A stretch of DNA of 64,000 bases, from NCBI RefSeq assembly GCF_000336575.1, contig NZ_AOPO01000014.1, positions 5 through 64,004 of the forward strand, written 5' to 3'. Positions 53,698-63,983 of the stretch are shown in pieces; position 1 is the first letter of the stretch; every line of letters begins with the position of its first letter. Source of the DNA: Vreelandella titanicae BH1. Its GTDB lineage: Bacteria > Pseudomonadota > Gammaproteobacteria > Pseudomonadales > Halomonadaceae. The notes beneath the pieces were generated by a model. The model made no database searches, was not told the origin of the DNA, and saw nothing but the letters and a program-made list of their open reading frames with translations. A program made the translations under genes and the position numbers.

Positions 53698-55086
53698 TTA
53701 CAAGCTGGCGTTAACGACCATACAGTCCATACCTTGGGAGTGCAGCTCACGGCACGCTTGGCGAGCGCGCTGCTCGTCCAATGCCATTAGCCGGGCGCGA
53801 TAAACCGGGTTTTGGCCCTCTACCGTGTCTACAGCAATGCGTCCGCCTAAAGTCTGAGCAATCCGCTGAGCCGCCTGCTGCGCCAATTGCCGTGCCTGGG
53901 CTTCACGACTGAAAGCACCCACTTGCACCCCCCAGCCACCGCCCGTTTCAGTGACAGAAGCCATCTTGCGTTCACGCTCAATGAACGCTTGAAGTGGGTC
54001 GGGCTGTGGATCTTCGCTTGCCGGCGTGGGGCGCTGAATGGTGACGATATCGGCTAGCTGTTCTTCAAGATCGACAACCGGCGTTGAGGGGGTAGAGTTA
54101 CTCGATGGTGACAATGTTGACGTTTCGACCACCGCCAGCAGGGGTTGGCGTGGCGCTGGCTGCTGTGGTGCCACCGGCTGAGCAGGGGGTGCAAAGGCCA
54201 TAAATTCCCGCGAGAAGCTGGTGTCACCCATCCAGCTTTGCTGGTCGCGTAGCGACGCACGCAAGAAGCTACGATCCAGCAGATTGGCCATATGGGTATC
54301 CCGGGACTGGGATGAAAAACCACCCATGACGACGCCCACCAGCCGCCGATCACCGCGCACTGCGGTAGTGGCCACGTTAAAGCCAGAGGCGCGAATGAAC
54401 CCCGTTTTTAGGCCATCGGCACCTGGGTAGTCACGCACCAATCGATTGTGGCTGGTGTGCCGGGTGCCGCGGTAGGTAAACTCTTGCAGGCCGAAGTAGT
54501 GGTAGTACTGGGGGAAGTCCTGCATCACGCGTACCGAAAGCGTGAGCATATCCCGCGCGGTGGTGATTTGGCCGTCATCCGGCAAGCCAGAGGCATTGCG
54601 AAAGGTGGTGGCATGCATGCCCAGCTCGCGTGCCTTGGTGGTCATCATTTGGGCAAAGTGGGCTTCGCTGCCGCCCAGGGCTTCGGCAACCACTGCGGCA
54701 ACATCATTGGCAGAGCGAACCGCGAGTGCGCGAATAGCGGTATCCACCGGAATTGAGCTGCCCGCCGCCAGCCACAGTTTGACAGCAGGCTTGGCGGCAG
54801 CGTAATGGGAAACCGGCAAGGGTTGGTCCAAGCGCAGCGTACCCTCTTCTAACGCTTCAAAGGTTAGATAGAGCGTCATCATTTTGGTAAGCGACGCAGG
54901 ATAGCGCTGATCGTCAATATTCTCGGCGTAAAGCACTTCGCCATTATCCAGATCAACGACAATACCCGCATAGCGCGGGTTGTCGGCATGCGCAGTAGTG
55001 ACCATCGCAAGTATGAGCAGCATTAGCATACTCAAAAACCCTATCGCCGACGCTCCCCCGGCAGCGCTTTTTATCCTCGCATACAT
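53698..55086 (-). CDS. D-alanyl-D-alanine carboxypeptidase (low-molecular-mass PBP) with SPOR domain
   Basis: A 462-residue exported penicillin-binding protein that trims pentapeptide stems. A signal peptide (about 10-34, ending AHA) is followed by the S11 domain with SLTK (65-68), SAN (125-127) and KTG (227-229). A Pro/Ser/Thr-rich linker (about 285-370) leads to a C-terminal SPOR domain (about 385-460, GWGVQVGAFSREAQARQLAQ) that binds denuded septal peptidoglycan. The SPOR domain replaces the PBP5-type C-terminal membrane anchor of DacA, so a division-site role is inferred. A shared promoter with the alpha operon is unlikely. Confidence 0.92.
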   Translation of the reverse strand: MYARIKSAAGGASAIGFLSMLMLLILAMVTTAHADNPRYAGIVVDLDNGEVLYAENIDDQRYPASLTKMMTLYLTFEALEEGTLRLDQPLPVSHYAAAKPAVKLWLAAGSSIPVDTAIRALAVRSANDVAAVVAEALGGSEAHFAQMMTTKARELGMHATTFRNASGLPDDGQITTARDMLTLSVRVMQDFPQYYHYFGLQEFTYRGTRHTSHNRLVRDYPGADGLKTGFIRASGFNVATTAVRGDRRLVGVVMGGFSSQSRDTHMANLLDRSFLRASLRDQQSWMGDTSFSREFMAFAPPAQPVAPQQPAPRQPLLAVVETSTLSPSSNSTPSTPVVDLEEQLADIVTIQRPTPASEDPQPDPLQAFIERERKMASVTETGGGWGVQVGAFSREAQARQLAQQAAQRIAQTLGGRIAVDTVEGQNPVYRARLMALDEQRARQACRELHSQGMDCMVVNASL

Positions 55087-55296
55087 ACCTGCCCCTTGCT
55101 TGTTATCAATGCGCTAGTTCGAATCGCTGTTTAACCAACCTGCCGCTGCTTAACTACCATGCCACACTCAAGCTACAACACAAGGCTTGCCCAAGCGGCA
55201 CGCGACGCTTACTCAATTTAATAATAGGCCGAGTATAGGGTATTAGTACGAAGAATAGACGCCGTTAAGTGTAGAAAACAGAAGATAAATGCGCCC

Positions 55297-55326
55297 ATAA
55301 AAAAAACCGACCACTGAGGGTCGGTT
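55297..55326 (-). terminator. Terminator of the alpha operon
   Basis: AACCGACC/GGTCGGTT (55305-55326) with loop ACTGAG; on the minus strand it is followed by eight T residues. It lies 35 bases after the rplQ stop. Confidence 0.92.
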
Positions 55327-55360
55327 TTCATTCGCTACCAAAGAGGCCTGGCGCAGAGGA

Positions 55361-55747
55361 TTACTCTTCTGCAGCGGCTTCTTCAACAACCGGACGGTCA
55401 ACTAGTTCAACGAACGCCATAGGCGCGTTGTCGCCGGTGCGGAAACCGCACTTGAGAATACGGACGTAACCGCCCGGACGCTCGGCATAACGCGGACCCA
55501 ATTCGTTGAACAGTTTGCCGACGGCTTCTTTAGAGCGCGTGCGGGCAAACGCCAAACGACGGTTTGCAACGCTATCCTGCTTAGACAAGGTGATCAGCGG
55601 CTCGATTACGCGACGCAGCTCCTTGGCTTTCGGCAGGGTTGTCTTAATGACTTCATGTTCGACCAGCGAGACAGACATGTTCTTGAACATGGCCTGACGA
55701 TGCGAGCTGGTGCGATTCAGATGACGACCACTCTTACGATGACGCAT
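55361..55747 (-). CDS. rplQ: 50S ribosomal protein L17 (bL17)
   Basis: A 128-residue ribosomal protein near the exit of the peptide tunnel. [20 protein letters not shown] and the [20 protein letters not shown] segment are diagnostic. The C-terminal tail ending VVEEAAAEE is acidic. It is the last gene of the alpha operon, 39 bases after rpoA, and is followed by a strong terminator. Confidence 0.98.
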   Translation of the reverse strand: MRHRKSGRHLNRTSSHRQAMFKNMSVSLVEHEVIKTTLPKAKELRRVIEPLITLSKQDSVANRRLAFARTRSKEAVGKLFNELGPRYAERPGGYVRILKCGFRTGDNAPMAFVELVDRPVVEEAAAEE

Positions 55748-55786
55748 GGTTGTAATTCCTTACCAAACTGGGACTCAAGTCGACGC

Positions 55787-56782
55787 TCACGCGGAGGCTT
55801 TGTCGTCCTTCAGGCTTGCCGGTGGCCAATTTTCCAACCGCATGCCAAGGGACAAGCCGCGAGCCGCCAATACATCTTTGATTTCATTCAAAGACTTTTT
55901 ACCGAGGTTCGGTGTCTTCAACAGCTCAACTTCTGTGCGCTGGATAAGATCACCGATGTAGTAAATATTCTCGGCTTTTAGGCAGTTCGCGCTACGAACG
56001 GTCAACTCAAGATCGTCTACGGGGCGCAATAGAATTGGATCGACATGATCCTCTTCCTCTTCGACTTCCTGTTCTTTATCAGCTTCCAGGTCGACGAAGG
56101 CGGCCAGCTGCTCTTGCAGGATGGTCGCACTGCGACGGATAGCCTCTTCCGGATCCAGGGTACCGTCGGTTTCCAGATCGATAATTAGCTTATCGAGGTC
56201 GGTGCGCTGCTCGACACGAGCGGCCTCAACCGAGTAGGAAACACGGCGGACAGGGCTGAAGGTGGCATCCAGCTGCAGGCGGCCAATGGCACGTGACTCT
56301 TCATCAGAGCCGCGCGCGTCAGCCGGTTCGTAGCCACGACCCAGCGCTACCTTAAGCTGAATTTTCAGCTCGGCACCTTCATTGACATGAGCAATGACGT
56401 GGTCCGGGTTGACGATTTCGACGCTATGATCAAGCGCAATGTCGCCAGCGGTGACGACGGCTGGGCCCTGCTTGTTCAGCGTGAGCACCGCCTCATCGCG
56501 GCTGTGCATCTTGATCGCAACATCTTTCAAGTTCAGGAGGATTTCAATGACATCTTCCTGCACCCCTTCAAGCGCACTGTATTCATGCTCGACGCCGGCG
56601 ATTTCAGCCTCTACCACGGCACAGCCGGGCATGGACGAAAGCAGAATGCGACGTAGTGCATTCCCCAGGGTGTGACCAAAGCCACGCTCGAACGGTTCGA
56701 GCACGATTTTGGCGTGATGTGCGCTGATTTCTTCGACCTTGATGTCGCGAGGACGGAGAAACTCTGTCACTGAACGCTGCAT
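55787..56782 (-). CDS. rpoA: RNA polymerase alpha subunit
   Basis: A 331-residue subunit that starts RNA polymerase assembly. The N-terminal domain contains [20 protein letters not shown], needed for dimerisation. An acidic linker (about 235-247, with [10 protein letters not shown]) leads to the C-terminal domain with [20 protein letters not shown] and [20 protein letters not shown], which contacts activators and UP elements. It lies between rpsD and rplQ as in other gammaproteobacteria. Confidence 0.99.
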   Translation of the reverse strand: MQRSVTEFLRPRDIKVEEISAHHAKIVLEPFERGFGHTLGNALRRILLSSMPGCAVVEAEIAGVEHEYSALEGVQEDVIEILLNLKDVAIKMHSRDEAVLTLNKQGPAVVTAGDIALDHSVEIVNPDHVIAHVNEGAELKIQLKVALGRGYEPADARGSDEESRAIGRLQLDATFSPVRRVSYSVEAARVEQRTDLDKLIIDLETDGTLDPEEAIRRSATILQEQLAAFVDLEADKEQEVEEEEDHVDPILLRPVDDLELTVRSANCLKAENIYYIGDLIQRTEVELLKTPNLGKKSLNEIKDVLAARGLSLGMRLENWPPASLKDDKASA

Positions 56783-56880
56783 ATGAACACCTTTCAGGCT
56801 GCCAAACGGATACTTGGTACTCGGTAAGATCTGGCGCGGGCGTTAAACCGGCACCAGATTGACAAGAAACAGAAAACTGC

Positions 56881-57501
56881 TTACTTGGAGTACAGCTCGA
56901 CGATCAGGTTTTCGTTGATGTCGGCAGACAGGTCACCGCGTTCAGGCAGAGCCTTGAAAGTGCCTTCCATCTTCTTGGCGTCGATTTCGATCCAAGCGAT
57001 ATCGCCACGGTTGGCCGCAATGGACAACGCGCTTTGAATACGTGCTTGGTTTTTCGCCTTTTCGCGAATGGAAACAACGTCACCCGGCTTCACTTGATAG
57101 GAAGCAACGTTAACGGTGCGGCCGTTCACGGAAATCGCTTTGTGGCTGACCAGCTGACGCGCTTCAGAGCGAGTCGAGCCGAAGCCCATGCGGTAGACGA
57201 CATTATCCAGTCGGGATTCGAGCAACTGCAACAATACTTCACCGGTCGCACCTTTCAGGCGAGCGGCTTCTTTGTAGTAGTTACGGAACTGTTTTTCGAG
57301 TACGCCATACATGCGACGTACTTTTTGCTTCTCGCGAAGCTGCAAGCCGTAGTCTGAAAGACGCTGACGACGCTGGCCGTGTACACCCGGGATCTGCTCG
57401 GATTTACACTTTTTCTCGAAGGGAGTAACACCACTCTTCAAAAAGAGGTCGGTGCCTTCACGACGAGACAGTTTGCACTTCGGTCCAATATAACGAGCCA
57501 T
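56881..57501 (-). CDS. rpsD: 30S ribosomal protein S4 (uS4)
   Basis: A 206-residue primary 16S rRNA-binding protein and probable autoregulator of the alpha operon. [20 protein letters not shown] and the S4 RNA-binding motif around [20 protein letters not shown] are clear. In E. coli S4 represses translation of the operon by binding a structure ahead of rpsM; a large hairpin occurs at the same place here (58353-58393). Confidence 0.98.
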   Translation of the reverse strand: MARYIGPKCKLSRREGTDLFLKSGVTPFEKKCKSEQIPGVHGQRRQRLSDYGLQLREKQKVRRMYGVLEKQFRNYYKEAARLKGATGEVLLQLLESRLDNVVYRMGFGSTRSEARQLVSHKAISVNGRTVNVASYQVKPGDVVSIREKAKNQARIQSALSIAANRGDIAWIEIDAKKMEGTFKALPERGDLSADINENLIVELYSK

Positions 57502-57513
57502 GAATCTGTCTCC

Positions 57514-57900
57514 TTAAACGCGGCGTTTCTTAGGCGGACGGCAGCCATTATGGGGAATGGGCGTCGCGTCTACGATGCTTTGCACGCGGAAGCCGGCGGC
57601 ATTCAGTGCGCGCACGGCGGATTCACGACCGGGACCTGGGCCTTTAACCAGTACATCTACGTTTTTCACACCATACTCGGCTGCAGCAGTTGCTGCACGT
57701 TCGCTTGCCACTTGAGCAGCGAACGGGGTGCTCTTGCGAGAACCACGAAAACCCGAACCACCGGCAGTCGCCCAAGAAAGAGCGTTGCCCTGGCGGTCTG
57801 TGATCGTCACGATCGTGTTGTTAAAAGAGGCATGGATATGCGCAATCGCATCCACTACCTGCTTTTTAACCTTTTTACGGTTACTACGCGGGTTAGCCAT
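57514..57900 (-). CDS. rpsK: 30S ribosomal protein S11 (uS11)
   Basis: A 128-residue protein of the small-subunit platform. Segments [34 protein letters not shown] and [18 protein letters not shown] are characteristic. It lies 12 bases before rpsD in the alpha operon. Confidence 0.98.
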   Translation of the reverse strand: MANPRSNRKKVKKQVVDAIAHIHASFNNTIVTITDRQGNALSWATAGGSGFRGSRKSTPFAAQVASERAATAAAEYGVKNVDVLVKGPGPGRESAVRALNAAGFRVQSIVDATPIPHNGCRPPKKRRV

Positions 57901-57939
57901 GTTGATGTCTATTCCTGTCTTTACGCCAGAACGTGCGTG

Positions 57940-58296
57940 TTATTTGCGGATCGGCTTACGCGGGCCCTTACGGGTGCGCGCGTTAGTCTTAGTCCGCTGA
58001 CCACGCAGCGGAAGACTACGACGATGACGCAGACCACGGTAGCAGCCTAAGTCCATGAGACGCTTAATGTTAAGCGTGACATCACGACGAAGGTCGCCTT
58101 CTACGGTGTACTTGCCAACTTCAGAACGCAGGGTGTCGACTTCTTCAGAAGACAGATCCTGGATCTTGGCAGTAGGCGCGATACCGGCTGCAGCACAGAT
58201 GTGCTCAGCACGGGTACGGCCAATCCCGAAGATATAGGTCAGCGAGATCGCCGCATGCTTGTTGTCCGGGATATTGACGCCTGCAATACGGGCCAT
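57940..58296 (-). CDS. rpsM: 30S ribosomal protein S13 (uS13)
   Basis: A 118-residue head protein that forms the intersubunit bridge and contacts the P-site t[23 protein letters not shown] and the basic tail [18 protein letters not shown] are diagnostic. It is the first gene of the alpha operon, preceded by a large hairpin in the 123-base gap after rpmJ. Confidence 0.98.
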   Translation of the reverse strand: MARIAGVNIPDNKHAAISLTYIFGIGRTRAEHICAAAGIAPTAKIQDLSSEEVDTLRSEVGKYTVEGDLRRDVTLNIKRLMDLGCYRGLRHRRSLPLRGQRTKTNARTRKGPRKPIRK

Positions 58297-58352
58297 CAGC
58301 TTACTCCGAAATTTGAGCGGCTTGCTCGTTTATTCATCTACAAAAGGCGCAA

Positions 58353-58393
58353 CAGCATACCCCATCATTTGCCCTAAGGCAAGGGGTATGCTG
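58353..58393 (-). promoter_or_regulatory. Large hairpin in the alpha operon leader
   Basis: CAGCATACCCC (58353-58363) and GGGGTATGCTG (58383-58393) form an 11-base stem, continued on the minus strand by TTGCC/GGCAA with a bulge ATGAT. It lies between rpmJ and rpsM, 57 bases before the rpsM start, where E. coli has its S4-responsive pseudoknot. It could be the S4 control site or a partial terminator of the spc operon. Confidence 0.6.
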
Positions 58394-58419
58394 GCACCCG
58401 CTTAATACAACCCAGGCTA

Positions 58420-58533
58420 TTAACCCTGGCGTTGTTTGTGCCGTGGCTCGCTGCAGATGACGCGGACAGCGCCATTGCGACGAATGATCTTGCAGTTACG
58501 GCACATTTTCTTTACGGAAGCTCGAACTTTCAT
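58420..58533 (-). CDS. rpmJ: 50S ribosomal protein L36 (bL36), zinc-binding form
   Basis: A 37-residue protein, [20 protein letters not shown] then [17 protein letters not shown]. Cys11, Cys14, Cys27 and His32 form the zinc ribbon of the C+ type. It follows secY, as in the E. coli spc operon. AGAAAGATCG before the ATG provides the ribosome-binding site. Too short to stand out in a simple frame search, but unmistakable. Confidence 0.97.
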   Translation of the reverse strand: MKVRASVKKMCRNCKIIRRNGAVRVICSEPRHKQRQG

Positions 58534-58597
58534 CGATCTTTCTCCAAAAACCGGCTCGCGGCGCGCCCTCTCTAACTAAATAGGGGTGGACGGCGCC

Positions 58598-59929
58598 TCA
58601 GCGCATGATACCGCCGCTACCGTAGCCTTTCAGGTTGGACTTCTTCATCACTGAGTCATACTGATGCGACATGAGATGCGACTGCACCTGGGCCATGAAG
58701 TCCATGATGACCACGACTACGATTAACAACGAGGTACCGCCGAAGAAAAACGGCACGTTCCACGCCACAATCAAGAACTGGGGCATCAAGGAAACCGCAG
58801 TGATATACAAGGCACCGAACAGGGTCAAACGTGTCATGACCTTGTCGATATAGCGAGCGGTCTGCTCGCCGGGGCGAATGCCCGGCAGGAAAGCGCCTGA
58901 CTTTTTAAGATTGTCAGCCACATCCTTGGGGTTGAAGACCAGCGCTGTGTAAAAGAAGCAGAAGAATACCACTGCCGCCGCGAAAAGCAAGATGTAAAGC
59001 GGTTGACCTGGGCCTAATGCCTGAGATGCACGCTGCAACCACTCCATACCTTCACCGGCACCTACCCACTGACCAATAGAGGCCGGGAAAAGCAGGATAC
59101 TGGAGGCAAAAATCGCCGGAATAACACCGGCCATGTTGACCTTCAAAGGCAGGTAGCTACTTTGCCCTGCATACATCTTATTGCCCACTTGTCGCCGAGG
59201 ATAATTAACTTTGAGACGGCGTTGGCCGCGCTCAATGAAAACCACAAAGGCGACAGTCGCAATACCTAACACTGACAGCGCTAACAGCGGCAGAACATTC
59301 CAGGCCCCTTCATTACGGGCAAGCTCGAAGGCTTGGCCCACGGCACTGGGCAGTCCAGCGACAATACCGGCGAAGATCAGCAGCGAAATACCGTTGCCGA
59401 TGCCCTTCTCGGTAATCTGCTCACCTAGCCACATCATAAACACCGCGCCCGATACAAACGTAATCACGGCGGTGAAATAGAAGCTGAAGTCAGCACTGTA
59501 CGCGATGCCTTGGCTAGCCAGACCGACGGACATGCCGGTAGCCTGGACAAACGCCAGTATCACCGTGCCGTAGCGGGTGTACTGGCTAATCTTGCGGCGG
59601 CCAGCCTCACCCTCTTTCTTGAGCTGCTCAAGATGAGGGGAGACCGCAGTCATGAGCTGCATGATAATCGACGCCGATATATAGGGCATTATACCCAGGG
59701 CGAGAACACTCATGCGCTCCAGGGCGCCACCAGAGAACATGTTAAACATGCCCAGAATGGTGCCCTGTTGCTCCCTAAACAAGGCAGCAAGCTGGTCAGG
59801 ATTGATACCGGGAACGGGAATGTGGGCACCAATACGGTACACCACGATGGCGAGGAGCACGAAGCGCAAACGCGCCCACAGTTCACTCAGACCGCTGCCC
59901 ATCGCCGGCATTTTTCCTGACTTGGCCAT
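58598..59929 (-). CDS. secY: Protein translocase subunit SecY
   Basis: The 443-residue channel subunit of the SecYEG translocon with ten membrane segments. Signature 1 is in [13 protein letters not shown] (near 37) and the plug region follows. [11 protein letters not shown], the cytoplasmic [15 protein letters not shown] loop and [14 protein letters not shown] are all typical. It sits between rplO and rpmJ, in the standard spc order. Confidence 0.98.
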   Translation of the reverse strand: MAKSGKMPAMGSGLSELWARLRFVLLAIVVYRIGAHIPVPGINPDQLAALFREQQGTILGMFNMFSGGALERMSVLALGIMPYISASIIMQLMTAVSPHLEQLKKEGEAGRRKISQYTRYGTVILAFVQATGMSVGLASQGIAYSADFSFYFTAVITFVSGAVFMMWLGEQITEKGIGNGISLLIFAGIVAGLPSAVGQAFELARNEGAWNVLPLLALSVLGIATVAFVVFIERGQRRLKVNYPRRQVGNKMYAGQSSYLPLKVNMAGVIPAIFASSILLFPASIGQWVGAGEGMEWLQRASQALGPGQPLYILLFAAAVVFFCFFYTALVFNPKDVADNLKKSGAFLPGIRPGEQTARYIDKVMTRLTLFGALYITAVSLMPQFLIVAWNVPFFFGGTSLLIVVVVIMDFMAQVQSHLMSHQYDSVMKKSNLKGYGSGGIMR

Positions 59930-60364
59930 TTAGTCCTCTACCTTGCCGCCAGCGGCTTCGATCGCTTCACGGGCACCTTTGGTGACCTTGATTCCGCGAA
60001 CGGTAACCGCCGTTTTCAGTTCGCCAGAAAGGATGATCTTCGCGTGTAGCGTAGAGTCCTTTAGCACGTTGGCTTCTTTCAAAGATGCCAGGGTGACTTC
60101 GCCACCGGCAACTTTAGCAAGCTCAGCCAGGCGTACTTCTTCAGAGACCAGAGATTTTGCAGACGTAAAGCCGAATTTCGGCAAACGACGCTGCAAAGGC
60201 ATCTGACCGCCTTCGAAACCGGGCTTAACACTGCCGCCACTACGTGACTTCTGACCTTTGTGACCACGGCCACCGGTCTTACCAAGACCGGAACCGATGC
60301 CACGACCAACGCGCTTTGCAGCGTGTTTGGAGCCCGGAGCCGGGCTTAGGTTATTGAGTTTCAT
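59930..60364 (-). CDS. rplO: 50S ribosomal protein L15 (uL15)
   Basis: A 144-residue protein of the large subunit. [20 protein letters not shown] and [20 protein letters not shown] form the glycine-rich basic tail; [19 protein letters not shown] is the family signature. Its stop codon directly precedes the secY start. Confidence 0.98.
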   Translation of the reverse strand: MKLNNLSPAPGSKHAAKRVGRGIGSGLGKTGGRGHKGQKSRSGGSVKPGFEGGQMPLQRRLPKFGFTSAKSLVSEEVRLAELAKVAGGEVTLASLKEANVLKDSTLHAKIILSGELKTAVTVRGIKVTKGAREAIEAAGGKVED

Positions 60365-60367
60365 GGA

Positions 60368-60550
60368 TTACTCTCCCTCAACGCGCACAAGGTAGTTCAC
60401 CTTGTGGATCATGCCGCGTACGGCAGGGGTGTCTTCCAGTTCAACCGTATGACCGATGCGACGCAGGCCCAAGCCTTTCATAGTAGCCTTGTGCTTGGGC
60501 ATAATGCCGATGGTGCTGCGGATCTGGGTAACCTTGATCGTTGCTGCCAT
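60368..60550 (-). CDS. rpmD: 50S ribosomal protein L30 (uL30)
   Basis: A 60-residue protein. [20 protein letters not shown] then [15 protein letters not shown] are diagnostic. It lies between rpsE and rplO, as usual. Confidence 0.97.
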   Translation of the reverse strand: MAATIKVTQIRSTIGIMPKHKATMKGLGLRRIGHTVELEDTPAVRGMIHKVNYLVRVEGE

Positions 60551-60556
60551 GGTGCC

Positions 60557-61057
60557 TTACCCCGTGATCGCTTCGACAGACAGACCGCGCTTGGCGGCCA
60601 CGTCTTCCGGTGCTTGCATGGAGGAGAGACCTTTAACAGTCGCTCGTACCACGTTAACCGGGTTGGTGGAACCGTAGCACTTGGCCAGTACGTCGTGGAC
60701 ACCGGCGAGCTCTAATACAGAGCGCATGGCGCCACCGGCGATGATACCGGTACCTTCGGAAGCCGGCTGCATGTACACCTTGGAAGCACCGTGACGGGCT
60801 TTGACCGGGTACTGCAGCGTATGGCCAGCAAGGTTCACCTTGACCATGTTGCGACGAGCTTGATCCATCGCTTTCTGGATTGCGACAGGCACTTCACGCG
60901 CCTTGCCACGACCGAAACCGACACGACCTTTACCATCACCAACGACGGTCAGTGCGGTGAAGCCGAAAATACGACCACCCTTGACCACCTTGGCGACGCG
61001 GTTGACCTGCACTAACTTCTCTTGCAGATCACCGCTTTGCTGTTCGTTCTTCGCCAT
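60557..61057 (-). CDS. rpsE: 30S ribosomal protein S5 (uS5)
   Basis: A 166-residue protein that affects decoding fidelity. [40 protein letters not shown] and [20 protein letters not shown] are characteristic. The spectinomycin-contact loop (VVKGGR) is unaltered. Confidence 0.98.
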   Translation of the reverse strand: MAKNEQQSGDLQEKLVQVNRVAKVVKGGRIFGFTALTVVGDGKGRVGFGRGKAREVPVAIQKAMDQARRNMVKVNLAGHTLQYPVKARHGASKVYMQPASEGTGIIAGGAMRSVLELAGVHDVLAKCYGSTNPVNVVRATVKGLSSMQAPEDVAAKRGLSVEAITG

Positions 61058-61068
61058 CGTAAAACCCT

Positions 61069-61419
61069 TTAGAATTCCAGGCCGCCTTCACGTGCGGCGT
61101 CGGCCAGCGCCTTGACGCGGCCGTGATACTTAAAGCCAGCACGGTCGAAGGCCACCTGGGTGATGCCTGCTTCTTTAGCGCGTTCAGCAATCAGAGCACC
61201 CACTTTAGAGGCCGCATCTGAGTTGCCGGTCGCACCCTCGCGCAGTACTTTGTCCAGCGTAGAAGCACTGGCTAGCACTTTGCCACCATCCGGCGAGATA
61301 ATCTGCGCATAGATGTGACGCGGGGTACGGTTGACGCACAGGCGATACACGCCCAGCTCGCGGATCTTTGCGCGAGCGCGGCGGGCACGACGGAGACGAG
61401 ATTCTTTCTTCGCGTTCAT
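61069..61419 (-). CDS. rplR: 50S ribosomal protein L18 (uL18)
   Basis: A 116-residue 5S rRNA-binding protein. [20 protein letters not shown] and [20 protein letters not shown] are typical, as is [20 protein letters not shown] at the C-terminal side. Confidence 0.98.
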   Translation of the reverse strand: MNAKKESRLRRARRARAKIRELGVYRLCVNRTPRHIYAQIISPDGGKVLASASTLDKVLREGATGNSDAASKVGALIAERAKEAGITQVAFDRAGFKYHGRVKALADAAREGGLEF

Positions 61420-61428
61420 AACCCTGCC

Positions 61429-61959
61429 TTACTTCTTCTTGGCTTCTTTGCGACGCACCTGCTCGTCGGCGTACCGAACACCCTTGCCTTTATACGGCTC
61501 AGGGGGACGGAAGGCGCGGATTTCCGCGGCGCACTGGCCGAGCATCTGCTTATCCGCGCTTTTCAGCACGATAACGGTGTTCTTCGGCGTTTCCGCTGAG
61601 ACACCTTTAGGCAGTTCATAGTCGACCGGGTGCGAGAAGCCCAGTGAAAGATTGAGCGTCTGGCCCTTAGCTTGGGCACGATAACCGACGCCAACAATTT
61701 CGAGAGTTCTTGTGAAACCCTCGGATACGCCCGTTACCAGGTTCTGAACTAAGGCGCGGGTAGTACCGGCCATGGCCCAGCTCTTGGCAGACTCACTCGG
61801 GGCGAAGGTCAGCTGGCCATCTTCTTGACCGACCACTACATCAGAGTGGATGGTCATAGATAGCGTGCCCTGGCCGCCTTTGGCGGTCAGCTGGTCAGCA
61901 TTGATTTTAATCTCAACGCCGGCAGGCACTTTAACCGGATATTTCGCTATGCGGGACAT
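61429..61959 (-). CDS. rplF: 50S ribosomal protein L6 (uL6)
   Basis: A 176-residue protein at the base of the GTPase centre, with two similar alpha/beta domains. [20 protein letters not shown] at the start and [20 protein letters not shown] near the end are diagnostic. Confidence 0.98.
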   Translation of the reverse strand: MSRIAKYPVKVPAGVEIKINADQLTAKGGQGTLSMTIHSDVVVGQEDGQLTFAPSESAKSWAMAGTTRALVQNLVTGVSEGFTRTLEIVGVGYRAQAKGQTLNLSLGFSHPVDYELPKGVSAETPKNTVIVLKSADKQMLGQCAAEIRAFRPPEPYKGKGVRYADEQVRRKEAKKK

Positions 61960-61968
61960 TCCAGCCTC

Positions 61969-62361
61969 CTAGAATACGGTGCAGATGACTTCGCCACCGA
62001 CACCCGCTTGGCGCGCGGCACGATCGGTCATGACACCATTGGATGTGGTGACAATCGCGATACCCAGGCCATCGGCAACCTTAGGCAAGTTATCCTTGCC
62101 CATGTAGCGGCGCAGGGACGGCTTGGAAACCCGCTGAATGTGCTCAATGACCGGCTTACCCTCAAAGTACTTGAGAGTTACGGTTAGCTCGGGCTTAGCG
62201 CCCTCCGCTACCGCAAAGTCGGCAATGTAGCCTTCTTCCTTTAGCACTCGGGCCACTTGCACTTTCAACTTGGAGGACGGCATGGTAGCCGTCTCCTTGG
62301 TGGCCATCTGCGCATTGCGGATACGTGTAAACATATCCGCCAGAGTGTCTTGCATGCTCAT
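61969..62361 (-). CDS. rpsH: 30S ribosomal protein S8 (uS8)
   Basis: A 130-residue 16S rRNA-binding protein that represses the spc operon in E. coli. [20 protein letters not shown] and [20 protein letters not shown] are characteristic. Confidence 0.98.
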   Translation of the reverse strand: MSMQDTLADMFTRIRNAQMATKETATMPSSKLKVQVARVLKEEGYIADFAVAEGAKPELTVTLKYFEGKPVIEHIQRVSKPSLRRYMGKDNLPKVADGLGIAIVTTSNGVMTDRAARQAGVGGEVICTVF

Positions 62362-62393
62362 TTAATGTGCGCTCCTGATAATTCTACGTGGCG

Positions 62394-62699
62394 TTACCAA
62401 CTGGATTTTTTCAACCCAGGAACGTCGCCACGCATGGCGGCTTCACGCAGCTTGTTACGGCCAAGGCCGAACTTGTTGTAAAAACCGTGCGGACGACCGG
62501 TGATACGGCAGCGGTTACGCTGACGCACCGGGCTTGAGTCGCGCGGCAGTTGCTGCAGCTTCAGCGTCGCCTCGAAGCGGTCTTCCTCAGACGTGTTCAC
62601 GTCTGAGATGATCTTCTTGAGTTCAGCGCGCTTGGTCGCATACTTCGCGACCAGCTGAGTACGCTTAAGCTCACGCTCTACCATACTTTTCTTAGCCAT
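62394..62699 (-). CDS. rpsN: 30S ribosomal protein S14 (uS14), long zinc-free form
   Basis: A 101-residue S14 without the CxxC zinc motif (C- type). [20 protein letters not shown] and [20 protein letters not shown] are diagnostic. It lies between rplE and rpsH. Confidence 0.98.
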   Translation of the reverse strand: MAKKSMVERELKRTQLVAKYATKRAELKKIISDVNTSEEDRFEATLKLQQLPRDSSPVRQRNRCRITGRPHGFYNKFGLGRNKLREAAMRGDVPGLKKSSW

Positions 62700-62709
62700 G
62701 ATCTCGCCC

Positions 62710-63249
62710 CTATTTCTTGAACGGGAAGTTCAGTGCGGTTAGTAGCGCACGACCTTCCTCGTCGGTTTTGGCGGTCGTAGTGATAGTGACGTCCAACCCC
62801 CGGATGCGATCGATTTTATCATACTCGATCTCCGGGAAGATGATCTGCTCACGCACACCCATGGAGTAGTTACCACGACCGTCGAAAGACTTCGGGTTGA
62901 GACCACGGAAGTCACGCACGCGGGGAATCGCGATGTAAACCAAACGGTCCAAGAAGTCCCACATACGCTCAGCGCGCAGAGTTACCTTGATGCCGATTGG
63001 CCAACCTTCGCGCACCTTGAAGCCCGCGATGGACTTACGTGCCTTGGTCACCAACGGTTTTTGACCAGAGAGTTTCTCTAGATCGCCGATGGCATTGTCA
63101 ATCAACTTTTTATCGTTGACTGCTTCGCCGATACCCATGTTCAGAGTCACTTTCGTGATCCGGGGTACCTGCATAACGTTGGCATAGCTGAACTCTTCTT
63201 TGAGTTGAGCTGCTACCTCGTTTTGATAACGTTCTTTCAAGTTCGCCAT
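62710..63249 (-). CDS. rplE: 50S ribosomal protein L5 (uL5)
   Basis: A 179-residue 5S rRNA-binding protein. [20 protein letters not shown] and [20 protein letters not shown] are characteristic, as is [20 protein letters not shown] near the end. Confidence 0.98.
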   Translation of the reverse strand: MANLKERYQNEVAAQLKEEFSYANVMQVPRITKVTLNMGIGEAVNDKKLIDNAIGDLEKLSGQKPLVTKARKSIAGFKVREGWPIGIKVTLRAERMWDFLDRLVYIAIPRVRDFRGLNPKSFDGRGNYSMGVREQIIFPEIEYDKIDRIRGLDVTITTTAKTDEEGRALLTALNFPFKK

Positions 63250-63267
63250 TGTGCTACCCGACTCGCG

Positions 63268-63582
63268 TTAGGCGTCGATCTGCGTCTGCGTCGACTTGTA
63301 GATACGTACCTTGGTACCGTCTTCCTTCACTTGGAAGCCGACGCGATCCGCCTTACCGGTCTCCGAATTGAAGATGGCTACGTTGGACGCGTGAATCGGA
63401 GCCTCACGCTCGACGATACCGCCCTGATTACCCGCCATGGGATTTGGCTTGGTGTGACGTTTAATCATGTTCACACCGGACACCAAAAAGCGGTTTTCTA
63501 ATACCCGCTTAACGGTGCCACGCTTGCCTTTATCCTTCCCGGCGATGACGATGACTTCATCGTCACGTTTGATCTTTTGCAT
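63268..63582 (-). CDS. rplX: 50S ribosomal protein L24 (uL24)
   Basis: A 104-residue assembly-initiator protein with a KOW motif ([19 protein letters not shown]). [20 protein letters not shown] is diagnostic. Confidence 0.98.
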   Translation of the reverse strand: MQKIKRDDEVIVIAGKDKGKRGTVKRVLENRFLVSGVNMIKRHTKPNPMAGNQGGIVEREAPIHASNVAIFNSETGKADRVGFQVKEDGTKVRIYKSTQTQIDA

Positions 63583-63596
63583 ATCCGCCTCGCTCC

Positions 63597-63968
63597 TTAC
63601 AGCACTTCAGGCGCTAAGGAAATGATCTTCATGAACTTTTCATTACGAAGTTCACGAGTCACCGGCCCAAAAATACGGGTACCGATGGGCTGTTCGTTGG
63701 TGTTATTCAACAAAACTGCCGCATTTCCATCGAAACGGATGAGCGAACCGTCGGGACGACGGACGCCACTACGGGTCCGAACCACGACCGCTTTTAGCAC
63801 CTGGCCTTTTTTGACCTTGCCACGCGGAATCGCTTCCTTAACCGTGACCTTGATGATATCACCAACGCGAGCGTAACGACGATGTGAACCGCCTAACACC
63901 TTGATGCACTGCACCCGGCGCGCTCCGCTGTTGTCGGCGACATCCAGCATTGTCTGAGTCTGAATCAT
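63597..63968 (-). CDS. rplN: 50S ribosomal protein L14 (uL14)
   Basis: A 123-residue protein at the subunit interface. [20 protein letters not shown] and [20 protein letters not shown] are diagnostic. It is the first gene of the spc operon; TTTGGAGAAA gives the ribosome-binding site. Confidence 0.98.
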   Translation of the reverse strand: MIQTQTMLDVADNSGARRVQCIKVLGGSHRRYARVGDIIKVTVKEAIPRGKVKKGQVLKAVVVRTRSGVRRPDGSLIRFDGNAAVLLNNTNEQPIGTRIFGPVTRELRNEKFMKIISLAPEVL

Positions 63969-63983
63969 CGGTTTTCTCCAAAC

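Noticed and set aside
57379-58050. 223-residue plus-strand frame across rpsK and rpsM
   Set aside because: It is antisense to highly conserved ribosomal protein genes.
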